Source: Acidobacteriota bacterium
Lineage (GTDB): Bacteria; Acidobacteriota; Terriglobia; Acidiferrales; UBA7541
Direction of reading: 5' to 3'
Length of the DNA: 64,000 bases
Assembly: GCA_003225315.1 (NCBI GenBank)
Contig: QHZD01000021.1
Location: forward strand, 1 to 64,000
In this document: one piece after another, positions 54,301 through 60,926 of the stretch
Numbering within the stretch: position 1 is the first letter of the stretch
Layout of the letters: each line of letters starts with the position of its first letter
Notes under the pieces: generated by a model
Database searches by the model: none
Told to the model about the DNA's origin: nothing
The model's input: only the letters and a program-made list of their open reading frames with translations
Program-made: the position numbers and the translations under genes

Positions 54301-54660
54301 GGAGATCCGGCCCACGATCGCTTCGCGACTGCTCCCAACTTCCTCCAGGCCCGCGGCCGCTTGAAGCCCGATTGGATGGAACGTTGGATGCTCGACCCGC
54401 AAGCCATCGCTCCAGGCACCTCCATGCCTTCTGGCCTCTTCAAGCGCGATAACGGTCACTGGGTTTTCTCCGGACCGACGCCCGCTTCTTTCCAGGGCTA
54501 TGATAAGGACCATACAAAACTTCTGGTCGACTACATTCTGCAGCTCACGCCGGAAGAGCAGCGCCGAGTTGGCGCTGCCATGGGCCGTTCGAGTGCTGGG
54601 TCCGGTAGTTCGTCCGGCTCGAAATCTTCCGGCAACGGTGGCCGCGGCGCGCCTGAATAA
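51376..54660 (+). CDS. Large multiheme cytochrome c (eight CxxCH), membrane-anchored
   Basis: A 1094-residue protein starting at GTG 51376 with AGGAGG six bases upstream. One N-terminal membrane segment (HYVISMVILMATFFWAMW) anchors it. A coiled-coil region fills residues about 45-230. Eight heme motifs are visible: CESCH (about 263), CTPCH (316), CQVCH (354), CVGCH (385), CLACH (555), CAGCH (697), CMGCH (845) and CLKCH (970). A second helical insertion lies between the fourth and fifth hemes. The C-terminus is a Gly/Ser-rich tail. It probably carries electrons from the Rieske/b core to the terminal oxidase and replaces cytochrome c1. Confidence 0.92.
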   Translation: MPEKPIPENDPVVSKSLAPHYVISMVILMATFFWAMWDEDFGQRPWKAFQHEWKDRYSTFLKSARSQSGDAQKEVEANPDYQKLKQDYDSASQNAAPRIQELREKLRDLAARILAVQDGTNHFTDRRAYVTAATYAIETETSSSSKQRMQRNLEEYKAKPSTVEMPDGKLQTFKNFGELEEAYNELKNERTQFSAELGELIKPVNEKKELMDSFLTDHMVSLTPSQLTNLQNGVEVWTPKIRQINVNEHNADIVREDSSQIVDRCESCHMGIREPVKLTAAAMSLPGKKPDVYARAFTSHPEPDLLKIHDPDKFGCTPCHQGNGRATTSVEKAHGNYEHWLWPVFPRANFEAGCQVCHSADMVVVTNDVGWVVSEGKDLFRQRGCVGCHRFEGYDKEPEDLLSVAQQIKQLDQEKKDNFKQAGDLMKQADKAESNEEANRLNDRAVALKVTNSKLDLRIVQLDRSTKSLLEDMKKVGPNLKDIRLKLNKNWIPVWLKKPSDFRATTKMPNFRLSDDQIKAISAFIWQSALKDSLHKHKLGNAAHGKELFESRGCLACHSIGEGDQLQGGTFAANLTRVGEKANYDYLVRWVHNARERTRPYCPLEKKDIGPEDYKKKGLPYVFDLEHSRCPNDGHELQVQNMTVMPSLRLSPQDAEDVASYLITLKKQDPSSYADASFMDDPNLKDEGKKWVRHFGCAGCHEISGLEEEGRIGTELTIEGSKPIERLDFALFTEIAQRGGVEPITDPEDLARLPEGPAKQPWYDQKGFFEHKLAEPNIWDKGKDKPETEKLRMPNLHLTKDQIRALTTFLLGSQENPLPPNYQYRPLDYRRDIQEGWWVVKKYNCMGCHQLIPGQKTSLMGMARYKDAQEQLPPKLLTEGARVDPEWLQRFLKNPSLSATDTNRNGVRSYLQVRMPTFSFSENELGKLVRFFQALSRQPFPYIPEEVPVLTAKETEMARSLFSSTAAPCLKCHATGDPAHDRFATAPNFLQARGRLKPDWMERWMLDPQAIAPGTSMPSGLFKRDNGHWVFSGPTPASFQGYDKDHTKLLVDYILQLTPEEQRRVGAAMGRSSAGSGSSSGSKSSGNGGRGAPE

Positions 54661-54724
54661 ATTTGCGCCCGAATAATTTTTCATTGTTTTATGCTTTAAA
54701 ATTTAGGAGAGGTACAGCGAAATC

Positions 54725-55498
54725 ATGAAAACGAAAACATCCATGGCAGTTTGGAGCCTTGCCGCGTTGGTGGGATTTGTTTTCCTCGCAGGTTGCGGCA
54801 AGAAAGAAGAAGAGCAGCCCGCCGGTGCTCCCACGGCCGCGCCTGCGGCCGCTGCCACTCCAATTGATCCCGCCACGGCCGCCAGCATCAGCGGCACCGT
54901 GAAACTCGATGGCGAAGCCCCCAAGGCCGCCAAGATTGACATGAGCCAGGATCCCGCCTGCAAAGGCACGAACACGGCTGAGAACGTTGTGGCCTCCGGC
55001 GGCCACCTCGCCAACGTTTTCGTCTACGTGAAAGAAGGCCTTGGCAACCGCACCTTCGATGTTCCCAAGGTGCCCATCACGCTCGATCAGAGCGGCTGCA
55101 AATATCATCCCCACGTGATGGGCGTAGTCGCCAATCAAACCATCAAGATCGTCAACAGCGATCCAACCACGCACAACATTCATCCCACTCCGAAAGACAA
55201 CCGCGAGTGGAACGAGTCGCAGCCTCCGCAGGCCGCTGCGCTCGAGAAAACTTTCGCCCGCGAAGAAATCATGCTGCCCGTGAAGTGCAACCAGCATCCC
55301 TGGATGCGCATGTTCGTCAACGTAACCAAGAACCCGTTCTTCGCGGTCACCGGCCCCGACGGCAAGTTCGAAATCAAGGGCCTGCCTCCGGGCGACTACA
55401 CCATCGCGTTCGTCCAGGAAAAGCTCGGTGAACAAGACGTCAAAGTCACGCTCGCCGCAAAAGACTCAAAGACCGTGGACGCGACGTTCAAGCCCTGA
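54725..55498 (+). CDS. Cupredoxin-like lipoprotein with carboxypeptidase-regulatory segment
   Basis: A 257-residue lipoprotein: signal with lipobox LAGC (Cys24), then a Pro/Ala linker. A beta-rich domain opens with ISGTVKLDGEAPKAAKIDM. A copper-site-like set is visible: His in SDPTTHNIHPTP, Cys and His in MLPVKCNQHPWMRMFVNV, with Met following, resembling a plastocyanin C-x2-H-x2-M loop. The C-terminal FAVTGPDGKFEIKGLPPGDY is a carboxypeptidase-regulatory strand pair. It could act as a periplasmic copper electron carrier next to the multiheme cytochrome. Confidence 0.72.
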   Translation: MKTKTSMAVWSLAALVGFVFLAGCGKKEEEQPAGAPTAAPAAAATPIDPATAASISGTVKLDGEAPKAAKIDMSQDPACKGTNTAENVVASGGHLANVFVYVKEGLGNRTFDVPKVPITLDQSGCKYHPHVMGVVANQTIKIVNSDPTTHNIHPTPKDNREWNESQPPQAAALEKTFAREEIMLPVKCNQHPWMRMFVNVTKNPFFAVTGPDGKFEIKGLPPGDYTIAFVQEKLGEQDVKVTLAAKDSKTVDATFKP

Positions 55499-55523
55499 GG
55501 CATTGCGTTAATGGCGATTGTCG

Positions 55524-55556
55524 TTCTGAGGGCATCCGATGAGGATGCCCTCAGAA
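55524..55556. other. Long perfect hairpin inside the respiratory operon
   Basis: TTCTGAGGGCATCC (55524-55537) and GGATGCCCTCAGAA (55543-55556) form a perfect 14-bp stem over a GATGA loop, in the 145-nt gap between two operon genes. There is no T-run on either strand, so it is more likely an mRNA-stabilising or partial-attenuation structure than a full terminator. Confidence 0.6.
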
Positions 55557-55643
55557 TCTCAACTGTAAGTGTGGCAAGCTCATTTGGTGGAGAACATCGG
55601 GCCACGATGAAACCGTCGCGATGAACGATCCTGAGGAGGTCCA

Positions 55644-55883
55644 TTGCTTCCTGTGATGCTCTTGATTTCCATCTTGCTCGGCCTCATCCCACTAGTGGGC
55701 ATCGGGTGGATTGTCGTCTCCGGAACCATCACTACCGTCGATGGACTTTTCGAGAGCATCATCATGCTCAGCATCTCCGGCGTTTTTTTCCTCAACGTTT
55801 TCTGGGAGCTTCGCGACCGCGGCCTCTTTGGCAAGAGCAAGGCAGAGCCATCCAAGACGCCGCCCGCCTCCGACGAGGGCTAG
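55644..55883 (+). CDS. Small two-helix membrane protein in the respiratory operon
   Basis: A 79-residue protein. TTG 55644 has AGGAGG five bases upstream, while ATG 55656 is the nearest alternative. Two hydrophobic helices (MLLISILLGLIPLVGIGWIV; SIIMLSISGVFFLNVFWEL) are followed by a charged cytoplasmic tail (FGKSKAEPSKTPPASDEG). No family recognised. Its tight position, 14 nt before the next gene, suggests a small accessory subunit. Confidence 0.65.
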   Translation: MLPVMLLISILLGLIPLVGIGWIVVSGTITTVDGLFESIIMLSISGVFFLNVFWELRDRGLFGKSKAEPSKTPPASDEG

Positions 55884-55897
55884 CGGCGCGAGAAACA

Positions 55898-56833
55898 ATG
55901 GCCAGTATTCCATCCTCGCCGGAAAATGGCGACCAATCGAAATTTCCCGCGGAAGATCCTTCCGCGAAGCCTGTTTCCTCGCCGCATCACAAAATGTCTC
56001 CACGCAATCGCGCGCTGTTTTTCGTCACCGCCTGGCTGATCGTCCTGATGCCGTTCCTGTTTTGGTGGAACACCTGGTTTGGCCGCGGGCTCCCCGACAA
56101 GCAAATCACTGAATACCTCCAAGATGAAAAACATCCGCGCCACATTCAGCACGCCCTCATTCAGCTCGGCGAGCACATGAGCCACCACGACTCAGCAGCG
56201 GCGCGCTGGTATCCGGAATTGATCCGCCTGGCTTCGCATCCCGTCGAAGAGGTTCGCAATACCGATGCCTGGGTGATGGGGCAGGACACTTCCGCGCCGG
56301 GCTTTCACGAAGCGCTCCTCAAGATGCTCCAGGATTCCTCCCCGATGGTCCGCGGAAACGCCGCTCTCTCTCTCGTCCTCTTCCACGACAATTCCGGTCG
56401 TCCGCAAATCGTCGAGCTTCTCCAGCCCGCCAGAATCGTTGCTCCCTTCGCGGGCCGCGTTAGGGATTCCGATAAGGCAGGAACCGCCGTTCACCAGGGC
56501 GGCCTCATCGCAAAAATTCAAGTCGACCCCTCCGTGGAAGCCTCTCAGAACGAGCTGCGAAGTTTCGAGCTGCGCTCGCCCATCAGCGGTCGCATCCGCA
56601 CACTCTTCGTGGCTCCGGGCTCGCACGTAGGCGCTGGCGCCGAAGTCGCCACTGTCGACCCCGGCGACGAACAAGTTTGGGAAGCCCTTCGCGCGCTCTA
56701 CCTCATCGGTCAGGTTGACGACTTACCCGCCATCCGCCCCTATCAGCGCGAACTCCCTGAAATCTCTGATCGCGTCCGCCAGCAAGCCCTGCTCACCGAG
56801 AAATCCATCCGCGATCGCGCCGCCCATCCCTGA
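55898..56833 (+). CDS. Membrane protein combining HEAT-like repeats and a barrel-sandwich (HlyD/lipoyl-like) domain
   Basis: A 311-residue protein from ATG 55898; the in-frame extension to 55706 overlaps the previous gene. The N-terminus is disordered (about 1-35). A membrane helix follows (ALFFVTAWLIVLMPFLFWWN), then helical HEAT-like repeats (HIQHALIQLGEHMS; VEEVRNTDAWVMGQ; SPMVRGNAALSLVL). A barrel-sandwich hybrid follows (ARIVAPFAGRVRDSDKAGTA; FELRSPISGRIRTLFVAPGS; GAGAEVATVDPG) without a biotinyl/lipoyl Lys, and then another helical repeat. The fusion is unusual. Position suggests an assembly or scaffold protein of the reductase complex. Confidence 0.7.
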   Translation: MASIPSSPENGDQSKFPAEDPSAKPVSSPHHKMSPRNRALFFVTAWLIVLMPFLFWWNTWFGRGLPDKQITEYLQDEKHPRHIQHALIQLGEHMSHHDSAAARWYPELIRLASHPVEEVRNTDAWVMGQDTSAPGFHEALLKMLQDSSPMVRGNAALSLVLFHDNSGRPQIVELLQPARIVAPFAGRVRDSDKAGTAVHQGGLIAKIQVDPSVEASQNELRSFELRSPISGRIRTLFVAPGSHVGAGAEVATVDPGDEQVWEALRALYLIGQVDDLPAIRPYQRELPEISDRVRQQALLTEKSIRDRAAHP

Positions 56834-56991
56834 GACCGCGTCCTCTCTTCCGCGAAAACATCGAATGTCCTTGCAAAAGGATACCGGCAGAGCGTATATC
56901 CGTGTTCTGGCCCAACCTGGAAACTCTCCCTTCCCTGACCTGCCCGGGCGGTTCGACGGAGAGACAATCTCTCTACTCTGGAGGTGCATGA

Positions 56992-57903
56992 ATGTTGAAT
57001 GCTAGGAAGTTACCCGCAACTTGGAAACTCAGAGTGTCCCCAAGACTCTGCGTGACGGCGAGCGCGGTCATACTCGTCGTGGCAGTGGCTTGCGCACTCG
57101 CTGCAAGCAGCGCCACGCAAAACACCGATGACCAGGGCTTCTCATGCTCAAACCTTCCCAACTTTTCCGCGTTAAAGAACGCTATCGCTTCGGCCACTGC
57201 CGCGGAAACCAGCGGCCTGAACAACCAGATGTGGGCGACTCTCGTCAATCGCGACGGTGTGGTTTGTGCCGTCGCCTTCTCCGGTGTCAACCGGGGCGCC
57301 CAGTGGCCCGGCAGCCGGGTCATTTCCGCACAGAAGGCCAACACTGCCAATGCCTTCAGTCTAGACGCTTCGTCCAATAGCAATGGCTCCGGCCAGGCCG
57401 GTGGCTTGGCGCTGTCCACGGCAAACCTCTATTCTGCCGTCCAGCCTGGCGGCAGCCTCTATGGACTGCAGCACAGCAATCCTGTCGATACCGGTGTCGG
57501 CTACGCCGGACCTTCCGCCAACTACGGCACTGCTTCCGACCCCATGGTTGGACACAAAATCGGTGGCGTAAACGTCTTTGGCGGCGGCTTGGGCCTCTAT
57601 GCGCACGGCCATCTGCTTATCGGCGGAGTTGGCGTAAGTGGTGACACTTCCTGCGCGGACCACAACATCGCCTGGCGCGTGCGAAATCTCCTCGGTCTTG
57701 ATCATATGGCCGCCTCCGCCTCGCAGCCGGCAGTTCCGGGCCCCGCAAGCCTGTTTGCCGGCGACTCTATGCATCCGGACAACATCATTTTCGACATCAC
57801 CGCAAACCCGAACGGCGGCACGGGCAATAGCAAGTCCGGGTTCGGCCATGCGACGTGCCCGAACACTTCTGGCTCGGCGACTCTTCCTGCCGTCGAACCC
57901 TGA
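56992..57903 (+). CDS. Heme-binding-type GlcG/HbpS (DUF336) family protein, exported
   Basis: A 303-residue protein with a signal/anchor segment (about 20-40). The GlcG/HbpS fold is recognisable from MWATLVNRDGVVCAVAFSG, WPGSRVISAQKANTANAFSL, STANLYSAVQPGGSLYGLQH and GLYAHGHLLIGGVGVSGDTS-CADH. HbpS proteins bind heme and sense redox state. The 158-nt gap before it has its own weak promoter-like TTGCAA/TATATC pair, so it may be transcribed apart from the operon. A strong terminator follows. Confidence 0.82.
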   Translation: MLNARKLPATWKLRVSPRLCVTASAVILVVAVACALAASSATQNTDDQGFSCSNLPNFSALKNAIASATAAETSGLNNQMWATLVNRDGVVCAVAFSGVNRGAQWPGSRVISAQKANTANAFSLDASSNSNGSGQAGGLALSTANLYSAVQPGGSLYGLQHSNPVDTGVGYAGPSANYGTASDPMVGHKIGGVNVFGGGLGLYAHGHLLIGGVGVSGDTSCADHNIAWRVRNLLGLDHMAASASQPAVPGPASLFAGDSMHPDNIIFDITANPNGGTGNSKSGFGHATCPNTSGSATLPAVEP

Positions 57904-57946
57904 GCGGGTTGGCAGCTTGCCATCGACCTGAGCGTTATTAATCCCG

Positions 57947-57984
57947 GGAGGCGCGCCTTCACCGCGCCTCCTCTTCTTGCTTTT
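57947..57984 (+). terminator. Intrinsic terminator
   Basis: GGAGGCGCG (57947-57955) pairs with CGCGCCTCC (57963-57971) over a 7-nt loop and is followed by a T-rich tail TCTTCTTGCTTTT. It closes the respiratory/GlcG region. Confidence 0.75.
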
Positions 57985-57987
57985 GTG

Positions 57988-58007
57988 GCACAGCCTTCAG
58001 GCTGTGC
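57988..58007. repeat. TTCA-loop palindrome
   Basis: GCACAGCC-TTCA-GGCTGTGC, an 8-bp stem with the same TTCA loop as the three palindromes at 3704-3794. Probably a member of the same dispersed hairpin family. Confidence 0.55.
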
Positions 58008-58112
58008 GCTTCATCCGTGCGCCTAGACATGCCCTTACCGCGAACGCGCCGCCCATCCCATAGCTTCTTTCCATGAATTTGTCCTTGTAGAGGCGAGATC
58101 TCTTCGACATCC

Positions 58113-58612
58113 ATCCCCCCCACCCCCGGTGTTTTTTGGCAAAGAGTGCGGAATCGGTTGAAAATAAAAGAGTTGAGTTTTGGTGAGTGCAAAAGAGTGC
58201 GCAACAGTGTGAAAAGAACGAACTTGAATACAGTTGTGAGTGCCTGTGACGAGTGGAGTGCTCCCCTTCGTTGTTGCAATCGGTTTGAACCAGAACAGGA
58301 ATTGTTGGTATACACACCGGCAGTTTTCGTAAGAGTGGCAAGCAAAGGACTTACGGGATACGGAACTTGGAAGAGAGACGGAGAATAGAATCGTCTTGTT
58401 CGTTGTGCTGGAGAGCGAAACTGGCAGAGGCACAACGATATGGTAGGAGTTAGAAGGACTGCGTAGAGGGCGAGCCACGGTACGAAAACCGGGATGCAAA
58501 AGACGCACATGGGGTTTGCGGGCATCCTGAGCTGTGGCGGGCAGGCGGAGGAATCGTGCCGACTTAACGAACCCATTATAGCAGATTGGTACCGTTTGTC
58601 AATGATTACTTG
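58113..58612 (-). repeat. Dispersed transcribed element, copy 2 (possible ncRNA or small ORF)
   Basis: On the minus strand this 500-bp stretch begins AAGTAATCATTGACAAA, carries the promoter at 58575-58602 and ends in AAAAAACACCGGGGGTGGGG. It matches 7353-7715 over the first 200 bp and again at the G-rich end, and is about 135 bp longer through an extra central part with CTTACGAAAACTGCCGG. An ORF (MGSLSRHDSS onward) is open but resembles no known family. The G-tract on the RNA-like strand could form a quadruplex. Confidence 0.65.
58575..58602 (-). promoter_or_regulatory. Near-perfect sigma-70 promoter of dispersed element, copy 2
   Basis: On the minus strand TTGACA (58602-58597) and TATAAT (58580-58575) are separated by 16 bases, with TGC before the -10. 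This is identical in architecture to the promoter at 7361-7388. Confidence 0.8.
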
Positions 58613-58770
58613 TAAGTGCTTTGGATGCCGGGGGATAGCGGAGTGGTTGTTTCAGCTTGTAATTGGGAAGTGCGTGAGAATGCGGAGCGTCGGAGCGTGG
58701 ACTCTGCGCGTAAATCAAGGCTCGGAGCCCCCATTTTCTGGGAGCGCATCTTGAGTAATTTCGTGACGGT

Positions 58771-59463
58771 TCAGTTTTTTGGGAGTTCCCGCATGAGCCT
58801 TTCGCCTACAGCTATTCGGATCGGCGAGTTTGGCGGCAAGATTCCAATGAGCCCCATGATAGGAACGCGTTTGCCGAGAGCAGCACTTATAGCATTCAAG
58901 GCGTTGATGCTTTCGAGCGGTCCCCCAATGCTGGTCTCGTATAAGACACGGCTAGCTTCCTGTAGCTGAACAGAGAAGCCAGCCTCTTTCAGCGCGTTGT
59001 AAATCTGTATTCCTAGGCCGCCGCTGTTTCCTAGAGATATTTCAACGGTGATGTGGATGTCTGCGTTGGCGACGGGGCGAAGCTCATCTACGATTTCCCG
59101 AATCTGTGAAATGGCAAGAGATCGGGGCGCGATTGCGGATGCCAGCTTTACTCTTGCGATGTGTTCGGCCTCGGCCTTTTGATTTGCGATAGCCGCCCGT
59201 TCCTCGGCAACAGCAGCTCGTTCGATAGCCGCGCCTGCCGCCTGCCTCGCGTCTCCAGCTTCCTTATTCAGTCTCGCTATCTCCGCCTGCCTTTTTTGGT
59301 CTTCGAAATGAACCAAACCTTGCAACCGGCGATTCAAGATCCAATGCCGGACTCCAAAGCCGACTTCGCCGACAATTCCAATAGCCACAAGGACAGCAAA
59401 TACTTGAATCAAAGTGTCGAGGAGAGCAAGTGAGGATTCGAGATCGCCAATCTTCCCGGACAT
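58771..59463 (-). CDS. Hypothetical membrane-anchored coiled-coil protein
   Basis: A 230-residue protein from ATG 59463 (GGAGAG nine bases upstream; GTG 59484 is an alternative giving 237 aa). One N-terminal membrane helix (LIQVFAVLVAIGIVGEVGFG) is followed by an Ala/Glu-rich coiled coil (about residues 55-105, many E-R-A-A heptads). A globular C-terminal domain of about 115 residues follows (ISQIREIVDELRPVANADIH; SLGNSGGLGIQIYNALKEAG), with an alpha/beta character I cannot assign. Other bacterial proteins with this layout exist as unnamed families. Accessory-region context. Confidence 0.65.
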   Translation of the reverse strand: MSGKIGDLESSLALLDTLIQVFAVLVAIGIVGEVGFGVRHWILNRRLQGLVHFEDQKRQAEIARLNKEAGDARQAAGAAIERAAVAEERAAIANQKAEAEHIARVKLASAIAPRSLAISQIREIVDELRPVANADIHITVEISLGNSGGLGIQIYNALKEAGFSVQLQEASRVLYETSIGGPLESINALNAISAALGKRVPIMGLIGILPPNSPIRIAVGERLMRELPKN

Positions 59464-59626
59464 ATTCAAGCGCTCTCCCGACACCTGCGCGAAGAAACGT
59501 AAGTCTACTATAATTTATCGAGTATATAACGCCCATCCGTTTGGACCCGGCGGCCCCGTTCATGGCAGGGGACGGGACAACTGTGGCGTGGCTTGCGGGC
59601 GAGTACGCCGTCGGCGTTACAAGAGA

Positions 59627-59646
59627 GGGCACGATGTATCGTGCCC
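59627..59646. repeat. REP palindrome, left copy
   Basis: GGGCACGAT-GT-ATCGTGCCC, a 9-bp perfect stem followed by CCTACGG. It lies 54 nt upstream of the RAYT transposase gene. The same palindrome plus CCCTACGG occurs at 60295-60316, downstream of the gene. Confidence 0.8.
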
Positions 59647-59699
59647 CTACGGGTGCCGCGGGCGGGACACGAAGGGCAGATGCGCGCGAGTAAGCTTGC

Positions 59700-60263
59700 A
59701 TGCCTGAAGAGAAGAAATTTCATCGCCGGTCGATCCGATTGCGAGGAGTGGACTATTCGGAACCAGGGGCGTATTTCATTACGATTTGCGCCGCGAGACA
59801 CAGGGATATTTTCGGCAAAATTGAGAATGACCGAGTTGCTTTGAGTCCGCTTGGAGAAATCGTTCGAGCGTGTTGGGTCGAGATCCCCGACCATTTTGCA
59901 AGTGCATCGGTGCAGGAATTCGTGGTGATGCCCAACCATGTGCACGGAATAGTTGGGTTGACCGTAGGGGCACGATATATCGTGCTCCTCGATCCGAAGG
60001 CGAGGACTCCGGAGAAGTTTCAAAAGCCAGTGAAAGGCTCCATACCGACGATTATCCGGGCGTTTAAGGGAGCAGTTGCGCGCCGGACAAGAAGAGAATT
60101 GGGAGTCAGCGGTAATGAGATCTGGCAACGAAACTACTTCGAACGCGTATTGAGGGATGGAAAAGAATATGCGGACGCGAGCCGATACATCCTCGAAAAC
60201 CGCCGGCGGTGGGAGTGGGATAGGGAAGACCTTGAGCGAAGAATGAAGCCTTTCGACGAGTAG
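59700..60263 (+). CDS. REP-associated tyrosine transposase (RAYT, Y1/HUH type)
   Basis: A 187-residue protein. The N-terminus has HRRSIRLRGVDYSEPGAYFI and TICAARHRDIFG. The HUH metal site is MPNHVHGIV (about residues 77-85), and the catalytic Tyr is expected in IWQRNYFERVLRDGKEYADA. SIPTIIRAFKGAVARRTRR is the conserved linker. RAYTs mobilise or maintain REP sequences rather than acting as full insertion sequences, which fits the REP palindromes on both sides. A third REP copy lies inside the gene and is translated as GARYIVLL. Confidence 0.92.
   Translation: MPEEKKFHRRSIRLRGVDYSEPGAYFITICAARHRDIFGKIENDRVALSPLGEIVRACWVEIPDHFASASVQEFVVMPNHVHGIVGLTVGARYIVLLDPKARTPEKFQKPVKGSIPTIIRAFKGAVARRTRRELGVSGNEIWQRNYFERVLRDGKEYADASRYILENRRRWEWDREDLERRMKPFDE
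59967..59988. repeat. REP palindrome inside the RAYT coding sequence
   Basis: GGGGCACGAT-AT-ATCGTGCTCC, a near-perfect palindrome with one arm mismatch, preceded by GTA as in the flanking downstream-type copies. It lies in frame between the HUH motif and the conserved linker of the transposase, at about residues 90-97. Confidence 0.75.
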
Positions 60264-60294
60264 GTGGCAAGATCAACTGATCGCGCCGCGAAGA

Positions 60295-60316
60295 GGGGCA
60301 CGATGTATCGTGCCCC
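60295..60316. repeat. REP palindrome, right copy
   Basis: GGGGCACGAT-GT-ATCGTGCCCC, a perfect 10-bp-arm palindrome followed by TACGG, 31 nt after the RAYT stop and between it and the convergent ferredoxin gene. Confidence 0.8.
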
Positions 60317-60351
60317 TACGGTGAAAAGCCACTACAGGAGGAAATAGTCGC

Positions 60352-60732
60352 TCAATACGCCATGGGGCCGACTTCTTTTTCCACTTCGGCGATATCCACC
60401 ATGACGATGGCGTCCCACGGGCAGCCGTCCAGGAAGCAGCCGTCGGGGCCTTTGCTGAGGCATTTCTTGCAGCCGATGCACTGGATGGGGTCTATCTGGA
60501 TGCGCCCGAACGGAGGATTGTCCTCGTCCGGCACCCAGAACATGCAGTCTTCCACCGGGCAGTACTCGACACAGGCCGGCGAGCCCGCGCAACCGGTACA
60601 GCACTCGGTAATGACGGCCAGTTCTTTGGGCTTCTTCTTGCGCGCGGTGGCGATTCCCTTGGAGCGCGGCTCGTGCTTCAGCTCGTCGGGCACCATCCCG
60701 GGCGCTTTTGCGACATCGGGTGCGTTAGCCAT
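60352..60732 (-). CDS. Ferredoxin with two [4Fe-4S] cluster motifs
   Basis: A 126-residue protein from ATG 60732. The N-terminal 45 residues are Pro/Lys-rich. The first cluster motif is spread over CCTGCAGSPACVEYCPVEDC and the second over CIGCKKCLSKGPDGCFLDGC, followed by PWDAIVMVD. Both have spacings longer than in bacterial 2[4Fe-4S] ferredoxins (an insert between the third and fourth Cys of the second motif). A small cytosolic electron carrier; partner unknown, as no oxidoreductase gene is adjacent. Confidence 0.87.
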   Translation of the reverse strand: MANAPDVAKAPGMVPDELKHEPRSKGIATARKKKPKELAVITECCTGCAGSPACVEYCPVEDCMFWVPDEDNPPFGRIQIDPIQCIGCKKCLSKGPDGCFLDGCPWDAIVMVDIAEVEKEVGPMAY

Positions 60733-60926
60733 TTGCAGAGATTTTACCTTGAGTGTCAAGCCCTTGCCAGCGCGTTCTTGCGGCCAGTCTGCCTCTCGCC
60801 CAGTGTTTACGCGGAGATGCGGATCAGCGGATCATATGAGATCCCTCGCTCCGCTCAGGATGACGGCGGCTCCCTGCGCAATGCATTACAATGCCGGTGC
60901 GTCCGAATCCTCTTCGCCTGCACACC

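Noticed and set aside
58771-59484. The unknown coiled-coil membrane protein as a chemoreceptor
   Set aside because: It has one membrane helix and a coiled coil, but no MCP signalling hairpin motif and no HAMP domain.
59700-60263. Complete IS200/IS605 element
   Set aside because: The protein has RAYT-specific linker motifs and is flanked by REP palindromes rather than IS200 ends, and there is no TnpB.
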